Source of the DNA: CAZYWA01 sp964650975 [NCBI: uncultured bacterium]
Lineage (GTDB): Bacteria; JADJOY01
Assembly (NCBI GenBank): GCA_964650975.1
Contig: CAZYWA010000270.1
Coordinates: forward strand, 1 to 10,128
Length of the DNA stretch: 10,128 bases
Direction: 5' to 3'
This document shows positions 1 to 5,972 of the stretch, piece by piece. Within the stretch, counting starts at the first letter, position 1. Every line of letters begins with the position of its first letter. The notes beneath the pieces are model-generated. The model did not search any database and was not told the DNA's origin. It saw nothing but the letters and a program-made list of their open reading frames with translations. The position numbers and the translations under genes are program-made.

Positions 1-1
1 T

Positions 2-172
2 GTGCATCTCGACTTCCACGTAGAAGACTTGCGGGCGGCCCTCCTGCGGGTCGAGGCGCTCGGGGCCAGGCGCGAGCAAGTCTTCGAGAATCCCGAGCAC
101 GGATCCGCTGCCTTCTGTAGCGATCCATTCGGCCATGGTTTCTGCCTCCTCGAGCGACCGGCCAAGCCATAA
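2..172 (+). CDS. VOC/glyoxalase-like domain protein, C-terminal fragment (5' end outside window)
   Basis: An open frame entering from the left edge gives about 56 residues ending in TAA at 170-172. It begins VHLDFHVEDL, continues through a helix ending EALGARR, and finishes with DPFGHGFCLLERPAKP. The pattern HLDFxVxDL...ALGA...DPxGxxFCLL is the last beta-alpha-beta-beta module of vicinal oxygen chelate proteins, closest to the glyoxalase-like group that resembles bleomycin-resistance and lactoylglutathione-lyase folds. The family uses paired modules, often with a metal, for isomerisation, ring-opening or drug binding; the substrate here cannot be told from the fragment. The final strand with its DPFGH turn is intact, so this is a natural C terminus and not a decayed gene. 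The next gene on the same strand starts about 60 bp downstream. Confidence 0.82.
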   Translation: MHLDFHVEDLRAALLRVEALGARREQVFENPEHGSAAFCSDPFGHGFCLLERPAKP

Positions 173-233
173 AGCTGCCGCTCTCGGCGCTCGCTGGTCT
201 TCGCGACGCGCTCTCGGTCTCTGGACCTTGGGG

Positions 234-446
234 ATGGTCGTGACCTTGCCACCTCTGCGCCGCACCGAAACGCCGAGATCGGAAAAATGGCGGCTGGTCG
301 TCGGAATCGGCCTCACCGTCTCCGGCTTGATCGTCCTGGTCGTTGGCATCGCCGGGTGGTTGAGCTCGTCTCATGGACCGTGGCTGGTCTGCGGCGCGAC
401 GGGAGGCGGCCTCCTGGTGCGTCGTATCCTGGAACGGTCGGAGTGA
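234..446 (+). CDS. small two-helix membrane protein, unknown function
   Basis: A 70-residue frame from ATG 234 to TGA 444-446. Residues 1-18 are polar and basic, residues about 21-43 form a hydrophobic helix (starting LVVGIGLTVSG), a short SSSHGP turn follows, and a second glycine-rich hydrophobic stretch spans about 50-62 before a basic tail (RRILERSE). This pattern suggests a two-pass inner-membrane protein with both ends in the cytoplasm. The frame stays open upstream to an ATG at 135, inside the VOC gene, so a longer form of 103 residues is formally possible. I chose 234 because it lies after the VOC stop and just before the hydrophobic part. No strong Shine-Dalgarno site precedes either start. 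The TGA overlaps the GTG start of the next gene, which suggests coupled translation. The family is not recognised. Confidence 0.55.
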   Translation: MVVTLPPLRRTETPRSEKWRLVVGIGLTVSGLIVLVVGIAGWLSSSHGPWLVCGATGGGLLVRRILERSE

Positions 447-1399
447 CGGTCGATATCGTTTCCCGGCGATTGGCCTCGGTGGATGAGTTCCGCGGGTTCG
501 CGACGGTTTCGATGATCCTCGTGAACTTCGTGGCGTATTTCGCCGTCACGCCGCGGTTCTTGAAGCACGCTCACGATCACTCGATGACCTTTGCCGATCT
601 CGTTGCGCCGCTTTTCCTGGTTGCCCTGGGCATGATGTATCGACAGTCGTTCACCCGGCGCGTCGCCAAGGCCGGGCGGATCTCCACCTATACGCACGCT
701 GCAAGGCGGTATCTCACGATTCTCGTGATCGGGCTGGTGGGCGGTGCGGTCGGGAAGATGCGGATTACCTTCGACTGGGGCGTTTTGCAGGCCATCGGTT
801 TGGCCGGTGTCATTGCATTGCCGTTCATCGAGCTGGGACGCGTGCCGCGTCTCGTCGGGGGAGGTGCGTTGCTGGCCGCCTTCCATTTCGGAATGGTCCC
901 GTTCGCGCGAGAGGCCATTGCGTCTTCGGATCAGGGCGGCCCGGTAGCGGCCTTCGGATGGGCGTCGGTTGTGTTGTTCGCGTCCGTGGCCGGGGACCTT
1001 CTTCGCTCGGACGACGTGATCGGAAGTCGCCGGCGCCTCTCGGGGCTGGGCGGTTTCTTCACGTGTCTGGGCGCCGCTGCGGCCGCGGTCATTCCCGTGA
1101 GCAAGCCCTTGGTGAGCCCGAGCTACGTGTTGCTGGCGACCGGGATTTCGATCCTGACCTTCAGTGGATTTCTGTTCCTGCGCGACGAGCGCGGCGTGGC
1201 GATTCCGACTCTCGAGTCGATGGGACGGAACGCCTTGGTGGTGTTTCTCCTGCACTACGTGGTCGTCCGCCTCGCTCACGCCGCGCTGGCACGGTCGGCG
1301 GGGCCGGTTCTCGTCTGCCTCGGGACGATCGCCGTCTACTCGGTGTGCAGTGGCGTGGCGGTGACGCTGGACAGGCGGCACATCTATGTGACCGTGTGA
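443..1399 (+). CDS. polytopic acyltransferase of the HGSNAT / DUF5009 (COG4299-like) type
   Basis: A 318-residue membrane protein starting at GTG 443, within the GTGA overlap with the previous stop; GTG 479 is an alternative start. The N terminus RRLASVDEFRGFATVSMILVN matches the R-x-x-S-x-D-x-x-R-G first helix of heparan-alpha-glucosaminide N-acetyltransferase relatives. Residues 42-58 (histidines 42, 44 and 46, then MTFADLVAPLF) correspond to the family's H-x-x-W/M-T-x-x-D-L-V-x-P-x-F region that carries the candidate catalytic histidine. Further family signatures are PVSKPLVSPSYVLL near residues 212-225 and GRNALVVFLLHYVV near 255-268. Roughly ten hydrophobic helices are visible. In the eukaryotic enzyme the family moves an acetyl group across a membrane onto a glucosamine; the bacterial substrate is unknown and is probably a cell-envelope sugar. 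Several antisense and frame-shifted open frames over this span are shadows. Confidence 0.78.
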   Translation: MTVDIVSRRLASVDEFRGFATVSMILVNFVAYFAVTPRFLKHAHDHSMTFADLVAPLFLVALGMMYRQSFTRRVAKAGRISTYTHAARRYLTILVIGLVGGAVGKMRITFDWGVLQAIGLAGVIALPFIELGRVPRLVGGGALLAAFHFGMVPFAREAIASSDQGGPVAAFGWASVVLFASVAGDLLRSDDVIGSRRRLSGLGGFFTCLGAAAAAVIPVSKPLVSPSYVLLATGISILTFSGFLFLRDERGVAIPTLESMGRNALVVFLLHYVVVRLAHAALARSAGPVLVCLGTIAVYSVCSGVAVTLDRRHIYVTV

Positions 1400-1535
1400 G
1401 CGGCTCGACGGGCTGCGTGGGCCTTACGCGGCGGGGACCGGCGCGGCTCCAGGCAAGGGGGGTTCCACTTCGTCGCGGGATGGGTTACCCGTAGGAGATT
1501 CAGGCCCCCTGCCGGATGCCCCCGAGCCGCCCCAC

Positions 1536-1541
1536 GAGGTG
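1536..1541 (+). promoter_or_regulatory. Shine-Dalgarno site of the ALDH-like gene
   Basis: GAGGTG lies 4 bases before ATG 1546 and supports that start over the in-frame ATG at 1555. Confidence 0.6.
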
Positions 1542-1545
1542 ACCG

Positions 1546-3261
1546 ATGAGCGCGATGACAGCCACGCCCAAGGACGAGCTCCACCGCGCCGTCGGCGTGG
1601 TGCAAGACGGGAAGGGCCGATGGGCCCGGCTCGGCGTGGCGGCGCGGATCGATCTGCTCAAGCGCTGCATCAAGGCGAGCCAGGCGAGCGCCGCGGATCT
1701 GGTGGCGGCGAGCAATCGCGCCAAGGGAATCGCGGACGACGATCCGGTCTCCGCCGAGAACTGGCTCGGCGGCCCGGGCACCACGATCCGCAATCTGCGC
1801 ATCCTGAGCGTGGTGCTCGACGAGATCCGGAAGCACGGCCGCCCCAAGCTCGAGGCCAAGCATCTGAGCAAGCGGCCCGACGGTCAGGTGGTCGCCAAAG
1901 TGGTGCCGCGCGAGAGCCTCGATCCGGTGCTCTTTCCGAAGCTCGGCGCCGAGATCTGGATGGAGCCCGGCCTCGGCACCGACGAGGTGATCGGCGGCAT
2001 GGCGTGGGCCTATCAGCAGGGCGAGACGGCCGACAGCGGCAAAGTGGCGCTGGTCTTGGGCGCTGGAAACGTCGCGAGCATCGGGCCGATGGACGTGCTC
2101 TACAAGCTCTTCGTCGAGAACCAGGTGTGCGTGCTCAAGATGAACCCGGTCAACGACTACACGGGGCCGTTCGTGGAGCGCGGCTTCCAGCCGCTGGTCG
2201 ACGAGGGCTACTTACGCGTGGTCTACGGCGACGCCGACGAGGGCGATTTCCTCGTCCACCATCCGGGCATCGACGAGATCCACATGACCGGCTCCGATCG
2301 CGTGCACGACATGATCGTGTGGGGACCGCCGGGCCCCGAGCAGGACGCGGCCAAGAAGGCCGGTAAGCCGCGCGTCACCAAGCGCTTCACCAGCGAGCTC
2401 GGCTGTGTCACGCCGGTGATCATCGTGCCCGGGGAGTGGAGCGACGCGGAGCTCTCGTTCCAGGCCGAGAACGTGGCCGCGATGATGGCCAACAACGCTT
2501 CTCACAACTGCAACGCGGCGAAGGTGCTGGTCACGCACGCGTCGTGGCCGCAGCGCGAGGCGTTCCTGGCGCGGCTGCGGCAAGTGCTGCGCGGCGTGAA
2601 GCCGCGCCAGGCCTATTATCCGGGCTCGGAAAATCGCTACGCGAAATATCTGGCCTCGCATCCGGAAGCCGAGAAGATCGGCGATCGGAACGGCGCCAAG
2701 CTGCCGTGGACGCTGGTGGCGGGCGTGGATCCGTCCAACGATCAGGACGTGGCGTTCACCATGGAAGCGTGGTGCGCGATCCTCGCCGAGACCGGACTTC
2801 CCGCCTCGGACACCATCGACTTCATCCGCAAGGCCACGGCGTTCGCCAACGACAAGCTCTGGGGAACGCTCTCGTGCACGATCATGGCGAGCCCCAAGAC
2901 GCTCGCCGATCCGGCGGTGAACGCCGCGTTCGAGCAGGCGGTGGGCGAGCTGCGCTACGGCACGGTCGCGATCAACCAGTGGGCGGCGCTTGCTTATGGG
3001 TTGGTGTGGACCACCTGGGGAGCGTTTCCGGGCCACACGCTCGCGGACGTGCGGAGCGGCATCGGCGTGGTGCACAACGCGCTCATGTTCCACCGGCCGC
3101 AGAAGACCGTGATTCGCGGGCCGTTCGTGATGTCGCCGAAGCCGCCGTGGTTCGTGACCCACCGCAACGCGCACGAGGTGGGACGGCGCATGGTGTCGTT
3201 CGAGGCCGCGCCGTCGATCGCCAAGGTGCCGGGGCTGGCGCTCGCGGCGATGCGCGGCTGA
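1546..3261 (+). CDS. aldehyde dehydrogenase superfamily protein, divergent type
   Basis: A 571-residue protein, longer than the usual ALDH of about 480-500 residues. The N-terminal 110 residues are helical and charged. Residues about 165-205 hold the cofactor-binding segment VALVLGAGNVASIGP followed by VCVLKMNPVN, which matches the A-G-N...V-x-K-P block of ALDHs (the GAGN asparagine is residue 175). HMTGSDRVHD near residue 245 corresponds to the F-T-G-S turn. SELGC places the general-base glutamate at residue 284, and ANNASHNCNAAKVLV places the nucleophilic cysteine at residue 322, replacing the usual N-x-G-Q-x-C. It should oxidise an aldehyde, or reduce an acyl thioester, with NAD(P). The G-A-G-N-V wording also recalls the LuxC acyl-CoA reductase branch, so reductive activity is possible; the substrate is unknown. 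The next gene follows after 29 bp and is probably co-transcribed. Confidence 0.85.
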   Translation: MSAMTATPKDELHRAVGVVQDGKGRWARLGVAARIDLLKRCIKASQASAADLVAASNRAKGIADDDPVSAENWLGGPGTTIRNLRILSVVLDEIRKHGRPKLEAKHLSKRPDGQVVAKVVPRESLDPVLFPKLGAEIWMEPGLGTDEVIGGMAWAYQQGETADSGKVALVLGAGNVASIGPMDVLYKLFVENQVCVLKMNPVNDYTGPFVERGFQPLVDEGYLRVVYGDADEGDFLVHHPGIDEIHMTGSDRVHDMIVWGPPGPEQDAAKKAGKPRVTKRFTSELGCVTPVIIVPGEWSDAELSFQAENVAAMMANNASHNCNAAKVLVTHASWPQREAFLARLRQVLRGVKPRQAYYPGSENRYAKYLASHPEAEKIGDRNGAKLPWTLVAGVDPSNDQDVAFTMEAWCAILAETGLPASDTIDFIRKATAFANDKLWGTLSCTIMASPKTLADPAVNAAFEQAVGELRYGTVAINQWAALAYGLVWTTWGAFPGHTLADVRSGIGVVHNALMFHRPQKTVIRGPFVMSPKPPWFVTHRNAHEVGRRMVSFEAAPSIAKVPGLALAAMRG

Positions 3262-3270
3262 TCGCCGCGG

Positions 3271-3290
3271 ATTGCGGCTGATTGCGGCTG
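3271..3290 (+). repeat. tandem decamer duplication at the ALDH/SGNH junction
   Basis: ATTGCGGCTG occurs twice back to back, immediately before the ATG at 3291. The last bases of the ALDH gene (GCGGCTGATCG) resemble it, so the short spacer looks like a slippage duplication of the gene end. It puts an extra in-frame TTG at 3282 before the ATG start. Confidence 0.7.
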
Positions 3291-4244
3291 ATGACGCCGA
3301 GCAAGCGGCTCGCGTTCTCGCTGCCGATCGCGCTGGCGTTCTTCATCGCCGGTGAAGTGGTGCTGCGCGTGGGCCGCTGGATCGACGTCCGGCTCCAGCC
3401 CGATCTCTCGCACACCGAGTTCACCTACGACGCGCACGTCGGCTGGCAGAACTACCGAGCGCTTCGCGGGCTCACCGGAATCCCGCCGCGCCGGCCCGGC
3501 GTAGTGCGGGTGCTCACGATCGGCGATTCGACCTGCTACGGCGTCGAGGTCAAGGCAGACGAGACGTGGAGCGCGCGGCTCGCCGAGGCGCTCACCGTCG
3601 CGGTACCGGGTCATCCGACCGAGGTGCTGAACGGCGGCGTCGCCGGGTTCACGTCGAGCCAGGCGCTCGCGTATCTCGAGACGCGGCTCGCACCGACGTC
3701 GCCAGACCTCGTCATCACCTACGTCGGCCACAACGATCCCAAGCGCACCGCCACCGGGCTCAGCGATCGCGAGCTCGCGGACAAGCTCTCGAACCCGATC
3801 TCCGGCCTGGCGCGCGCGTCACTCTTCTTCTGGAACGTGCCGCACGGGATGATCGCGACGCCGCTCGGCGAGTGGGTCTACGGCCCCGAGCCCAAACTCA
3901 CCGGGCGGGCGCGAGTGAGCCCCGAAGAGTTCACCGCGAACCTGGCTGCTATCCGAGCGCTAGCGACCGAGCGCCATTTCGCTGTTCGATTTGTGGCACC
4001 GGTGCGGCGCGGCGACCAAACCGCAGCCGCGGTCGCCGACGACTACGCGAACCTGGTGCTCCGCGAGCCGGAGGCGATCGACGTTCTCAGCGGCCTTCTG
4101 TCGACGGGTCTTTCCGCCCACGAGTTCTTCGTGGACGGCACGCACCCTTCCGCAAAGGGTCACGCTCAACTGGCGAGCCTGATCTCAGCCGCGCTGATGC
4201 AGGATGGGCGACTGGCGCAGCTCTGGTCCGGCCCGCCGAGCTGA
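3291..4244 (+). CDS. membrane-anchored SGNH/GDSL-type hydrolase
   Basis: 317 residues from ATG 3291; an in-frame TTG at 3282 would add three residues. Neither start has a clear Shine-Dalgarno site. Residues about 7-25 form one uncleaved-looking hydrophobic helix, so the enzyme is probably anchored in the inner membrane with its catalytic domain in the periplasm. The four SGNH blocks appear in order: block I TIGDST with nucleophile Ser80; block II NGGVAG (residues 114-119); block III GHND with Asn148; block V VDGTHPSAKGH with Asp282 and His285. Members cleave ester bonds or transfer acyl groups on lipids and envelope polysaccharides; the single helix plus SGNH domain resembles envelope carbohydrate esterases, but the substrate is not shown. 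It follows the ALDH gene by 29 bp and is probably in its operon. The region between blocks III and V is family-specific and unrecognised. Confidence 0.85.
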   Translation: MTPSKRLAFSLPIALAFFIAGEVVLRVGRWIDVRLQPDLSHTEFTYDAHVGWQNYRALRGLTGIPPRRPGVVRVLTIGDSTCYGVEVKADETWSARLAEALTVAVPGHPTEVLNGGVAGFTSSQALAYLETRLAPTSPDLVITYVGHNDPKRTATGLSDRELADKLSNPISGLARASLFFWNVPHGMIATPLGEWVYGPEPKLTGRARVSPEEFTANLAAIRALATERHFAVRFVAPVRRGDQTAAAVADDYANLVLREPEAIDVLSGLLSTGLSAHEFFVDGTHPSAKGHAQLASLISAALMQDGRLAQLWSGPPS

Positions 4245-4432
4245 CCGCGACGCGTCCGCCGCCATGGTCGGCACGCCGTCCTCCAACCGCTGGACCGGCC
4301 TTCGAAGCCGGGCGACCACCTCGCCCTACTGCCAAACCAACCCCGCCACGGCGGTCCCTGTAGCGCCGCCGACTGGCGCCCCACTTGCCACGAGCGCCCC
4401 GCAACTGCTGGCAGTCTTCGCGCGGGCGGGTA

Positions 4433-4461
4433 CGAAAATGGCCTGTTTCGAGGCATTTTCG
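4433..4461. repeat. imperfect AT-rich inverted repeat
   Basis: CGAAAATG (4433-4440) pairs with CATTTTCG (4454-4461). Inside, CCT (4442-4444) pairs with AGG (4451-4453), leaving one bulged G and a loop of about six bases. There is no T-run after it on either strand, so it is not a standard intrinsic terminator. It sits about 30 bp before the 23-bp repeat array and may belong to the same element. Confidence 0.65.
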
Positions 4462-4492
4462 CGTCCTCGGGGCGGAACGGGACCCGCTGTGG

Positions 4493-4607
4493 CCGATTTG
4501 GTAATATAAAACTGACCCGATTGGTAATATCGAATACGCCAGTTTGGTAATAGATGAACTACCAATCTGGTAATCCGTTATCTGCCAACTGGCTGGCTGC
4601 AGCCGTT
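4493..4607 (+). repeat. five-unit direct-repeat array, 23-bp period, core CCA-N3-TGG / TTGGTAAT
   Basis: Units start at 4493, 4516, 4539, 4562 and 4585, exactly 23 bp apart, and every unit begins with CC. TTGGTAATAT occurs at 4498 and 4521, TTGGTAATAG at 4544, CTGGTAAT at 4567, and a degenerate CTGGCTGG at 4589. The 5' part of most units reads CC-R-N2-T-TGG. At the unit 3/4 boundary the motif forms a full inverted repeat, TACCA-ATC-TGGTA (4560-4572). On the minus strand units one to four read ATTACCA-N4-GG. The array is AT-rich against a GC-rich background. It looks like a cluster of protein-binding sites or iteron-like repeats, but there is no adjacent promoter or replication gene. Spacers are too short and too similar for CRISPR. 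Confidence 0.85.
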
Positions 4608-4618
4608 CAGGCCCAGAA

Positions 4619-5359
4619 CTAGTCGCCCGAGTGCGTGGCGTGCGCACCCACGGCGCTCACGCTCGCCAGGCGGTCGTCCTCGGCGATCCACGCGGTGAGC
4701 GCCTTTCCCCACACGCAGCCGGAGTCGAGACCGCGGACCTGCGGCCGCTCGACGATCCCCATGCGCGCCCAGTGTCCGAACACCACGGTGCGCCGCTCGT
4801 CCGGGTGGGCCGGGAAGTACTCGAACCAGGGTCGAAAGGGAGGAGCGGGCGGCGGCCAGTCGGACTCCGGCTGTGCGCCGTCCGGATCGCAGTAGCGCAC
4901 GTTGACCGCGAATTTCCCGGCCGCACCCGGATTCGAGGGAGTGGCGTCCTGGAAGCGACTCGCCACGGTCACGCGCGGGTCGCGAGTCCAGTGCGGGTGA
5001 AGGCCCGCGTGGACCAGGATGAGATCCGGCCACTCGCGCACGAAGGGCCGCGCGGCGAGCCAGTGAAGAAGCTCATCGCGATCGGGTGCGGCGAGCACGT
5101 CCTGAAAGGTGTCCTTCGGCCCGGGTGCTCGCCGGCCCGACGCGACGTTCAGCAAGTGGAGGTCGTGGTTTCCCAGCACTCCGCCCGCATCCACGTCGCG
5201 CAGCAGCCGCAGCGCGCCCAGCGAGTCGGGTCCGCGATTCACCAGGTCTCCGACCGGGTGGAGTTCGTCGCGAGCTGGATCGAATCGGATCCGGTCGAGG
5301 AGCCTCGCGAGCTCCTCCCGGCAGCCCTGGATGTCTCCGACGAAGACCCGGCGTTTCAT
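4619..5359 (-). CDS. apaH: symmetrical bis(5'-nucleosyl)-tetraphosphatase (diadenosine tetraphosphatase) ApaH
   Basis: 246 residues, ATG at 5359, with GAGG four bases upstream. It hydrolyses Ap4A to two ADP, clearing the alarmone-like dinucleotide and removing Np4 caps from RNA in the cytoplasm. All calcineurin-like phosphoesterase motifs are present: GDIQGC (8-13, the glutamine-for-histidine form common in ApaH), GDLVNRGP (37-44), GNHDLHLL (63-70), VHAGL (His117) and FGHW (His196). ApaH-specific segments include KDTFQDVLAAPDRDELLHWL and the C-terminal LDSGCVWG. It is about 30 residues shorter than the roughly 280-residue Escherichia coli enzyme; the gap falls in the middle helical region between HAGL and RYCDPDG. 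It diverges from the small gene at 5444, with about 84 bp between starts, and converges on the SGNH gene. A general metallophosphatase acting on another phosphate ester is the only alternative. Confidence 0.88.
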   Translation of the reverse strand: MKRRVFVGDIQGCREELARLLDRIRFDPARDELHPVGDLVNRGPDSLGALRLLRDVDAGGVLGNHDLHLLNVASGRRAPGPKDTFQDVLAAPDRDELLHWLAARPFVREWPDLILVHAGLHPHWTRDPRVTVASRFQDATPSNPGAAGKFAVNVRYCDPDGAQPESDWPPPAPPFRPWFEYFPAHPDERRTVVFGHWARMGIVERPQVRGLDSGCVWGKALTAWIAEDDRLASVSAVGAHATHSGD

Positions 5360-5363
5360 CGAT

Positions 5364-5367
5364 CCTC
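5364..5367 (-). promoter_or_regulatory. Shine-Dalgarno site of apaH
   Basis: On the minus strand GAGG precedes the ATG at 5359 with four intervening bases (5360-5363), supporting this start. Confidence 0.55.
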
Positions 5368-5443
5368 AGTTTGGCGAGCCACCCGCCGGTTTGGCGGATT
5401 CGCACCCTTGTGCCGCGGGTCGAGTACGAAAAAAGTCGATCTC

Positions 5444-5722
5444 GTGGACGATCTCGATCCAACTTTGCTGCGCCTGGCCGTCGAGCAGGAATACGGGTGC
5501 CGGGCGCGCAGCCATGGTGCCGTGCCCGTCGCGCATCCGCGGGATGGTCGCCAGAGCATGGTCCACATTTTCGATCTCGACGGTTGCGCCGCGGCCACCG
5601 TGGCGTACGTGTGGTGGGCCGGCGCCGAGGCCCGCCCGGGCCGCGTGATGACCGTGCTCGGCGTACCGCCCGTGAACACCGCGCTCGACGCGGTCCGTCG
5701 CCTCGCGGGCGCCAGCCGCTAG
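5444..5722 (+). CDS. small conserved-looking protein of unknown function
   Basis: 92 residues from GTG 5444 to TAG 5720-5722. The frame is open further upstream, and TTG 5408 would add 12 residues. Neither start has a good Shine-Dalgarno site, so the start is uncertain. Nearly every codon ends in G or C, and the protein has a plausible globular pattern: an acidic amphipathic start (VDDLDPTLLRLAVEQEYGC), a strand MVHIFDLDG, a hydrophobic strand ATVAYVWWAG, then VMTVLGVPPVNTALDAVRRL. The antisense frame is arginine- and alanine-rich without structure and is a shadow. Hydrophobic runs are short, so the protein is probably cytoplasmic. I do not recognise a family. It diverges from apaH and ends 12 bp before a perfect GC-rich hairpin. 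Confidence 0.6.
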   Translation: MDDLDPTLLRLAVEQEYGCRARSHGAVPVAHPRDGRQSMVHIFDLDGCAAATVAYVWWAGAEARPGRVMTVLGVPPVNTALDAVRRLAGASR

Positions 5723-5734
5723 CTCGCGCTTGGA

Positions 5735-5754
5735 GGCCGCGCTTCCGCGCGGCC
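5735..5754 (+). terminator. perfect 8-bp GC hairpin after the small plus-strand gene
   Basis: GGCCGCGC (5735-5742), loop TTCC, GCGCGGCC (5747-5754). It begins 12 bp after the TAG at 5722. No T-run follows, so intrinsic termination is only a guess; it may also act as an mRNA 3'-end stabiliser. Confidence 0.4.
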
Positions 5755-5831
5755 GAAAGTAAATCCGTTCGCTTGGATCCTCGCTGGTTCGCGTCGAGAA
5801 GCCGGCTCGAGTGGAAACGCTCGTGGTAGAC

Positions 5832-5908
5832 GGAGGGCTGCGGTCCCTCGCAGCCGCAGGCATCCCTCTTGGTTCAGACGCTGCGGACGCGAGGGACCGC
5901 GTCCCTCC
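5832..5908. repeat. paired-hairpin element, loops GTCCCT and AGGGAC (copy 1)
   Basis: Arm 1 (5832-5860) folds as GGCTGCG / CGCAGCC around the loop GTCCCT (5843-5848). Arm 2 (5879-5908) folds as GGACGCG / CGCGTCC around the loop AGGGAC (5892-5897). The arms are inverted copies of each other apart from four positions, and those differences keep each small stem paired. CCGCAG after arm 1 complements CTGCGG before arm 2, so the whole also forms one long stem with a central loop of about 20 bases. It sits between convergent genes, ending 64 bp before the stop of the coiled-coil gene. It resembles the REP/BIME class of intergenic palindromes in organisation, but the sequence is not one I recognise. 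Confidence 0.85.
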
Positions 5909-5972
5909 AAACGGCACGAGATCGGTGCGGAGGAAGCGCGCCGGGCAATGATCCGATTTTGCCCGGACCTTC

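Larger units (their letters stand above)
4245..4618. other. 374-bp convergent intergenic region with repeats, no supported gene
   Basis: This lies between the 3' ends of the SGNH gene and apaH. Short open frames cross it on both strands (plus from ATG 4264, minus from 4565), but none has a Shine-Dalgarno site, a recognisable motif or a consistent codon pattern. From about 4430 the DNA becomes clearly richer in A and T than anything else in the window, with an imperfect hairpin and then a 23-bp direct-repeat array. The composition change suggests inserted or horizontally acquired DNA. No T-tracted terminator is visible for either flanking gene. Confidence 0.6.

Noticed and set aside
371-1381. 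336-residue minus-strand frame opposite the acyltransferase
   Set aside because: Very Arg/His/Gln-rich with no motifs, whereas the plus strand carries family-specific motifs and transmembrane helices.
4204-4565. Short open frames on both strands in the convergent gap
   Set aside because: No Shine-Dalgarno site, no motif, and they run through the non-coding repeat array.
4493-4607. CRISPR array
   Set aside because: The period is only 23 bp with partly similar inter-core bases, there are no 20+ bp unique spacers, and no cas genes are present.
4493-4607. Plasmid-type iteron replication origin
   Set aside because: No Rep gene, DnaA boxes or partition genes nearby, and the flanking genes are ordinary chromosomal ones; kept only as one reading of the array.
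5832-5908. Intrinsic transcription terminator
   Set aside because: The hairpins are strong but lack T-runs on either strand, and the same paired structure is also found well away from a gene end; described as a repeat family instead.
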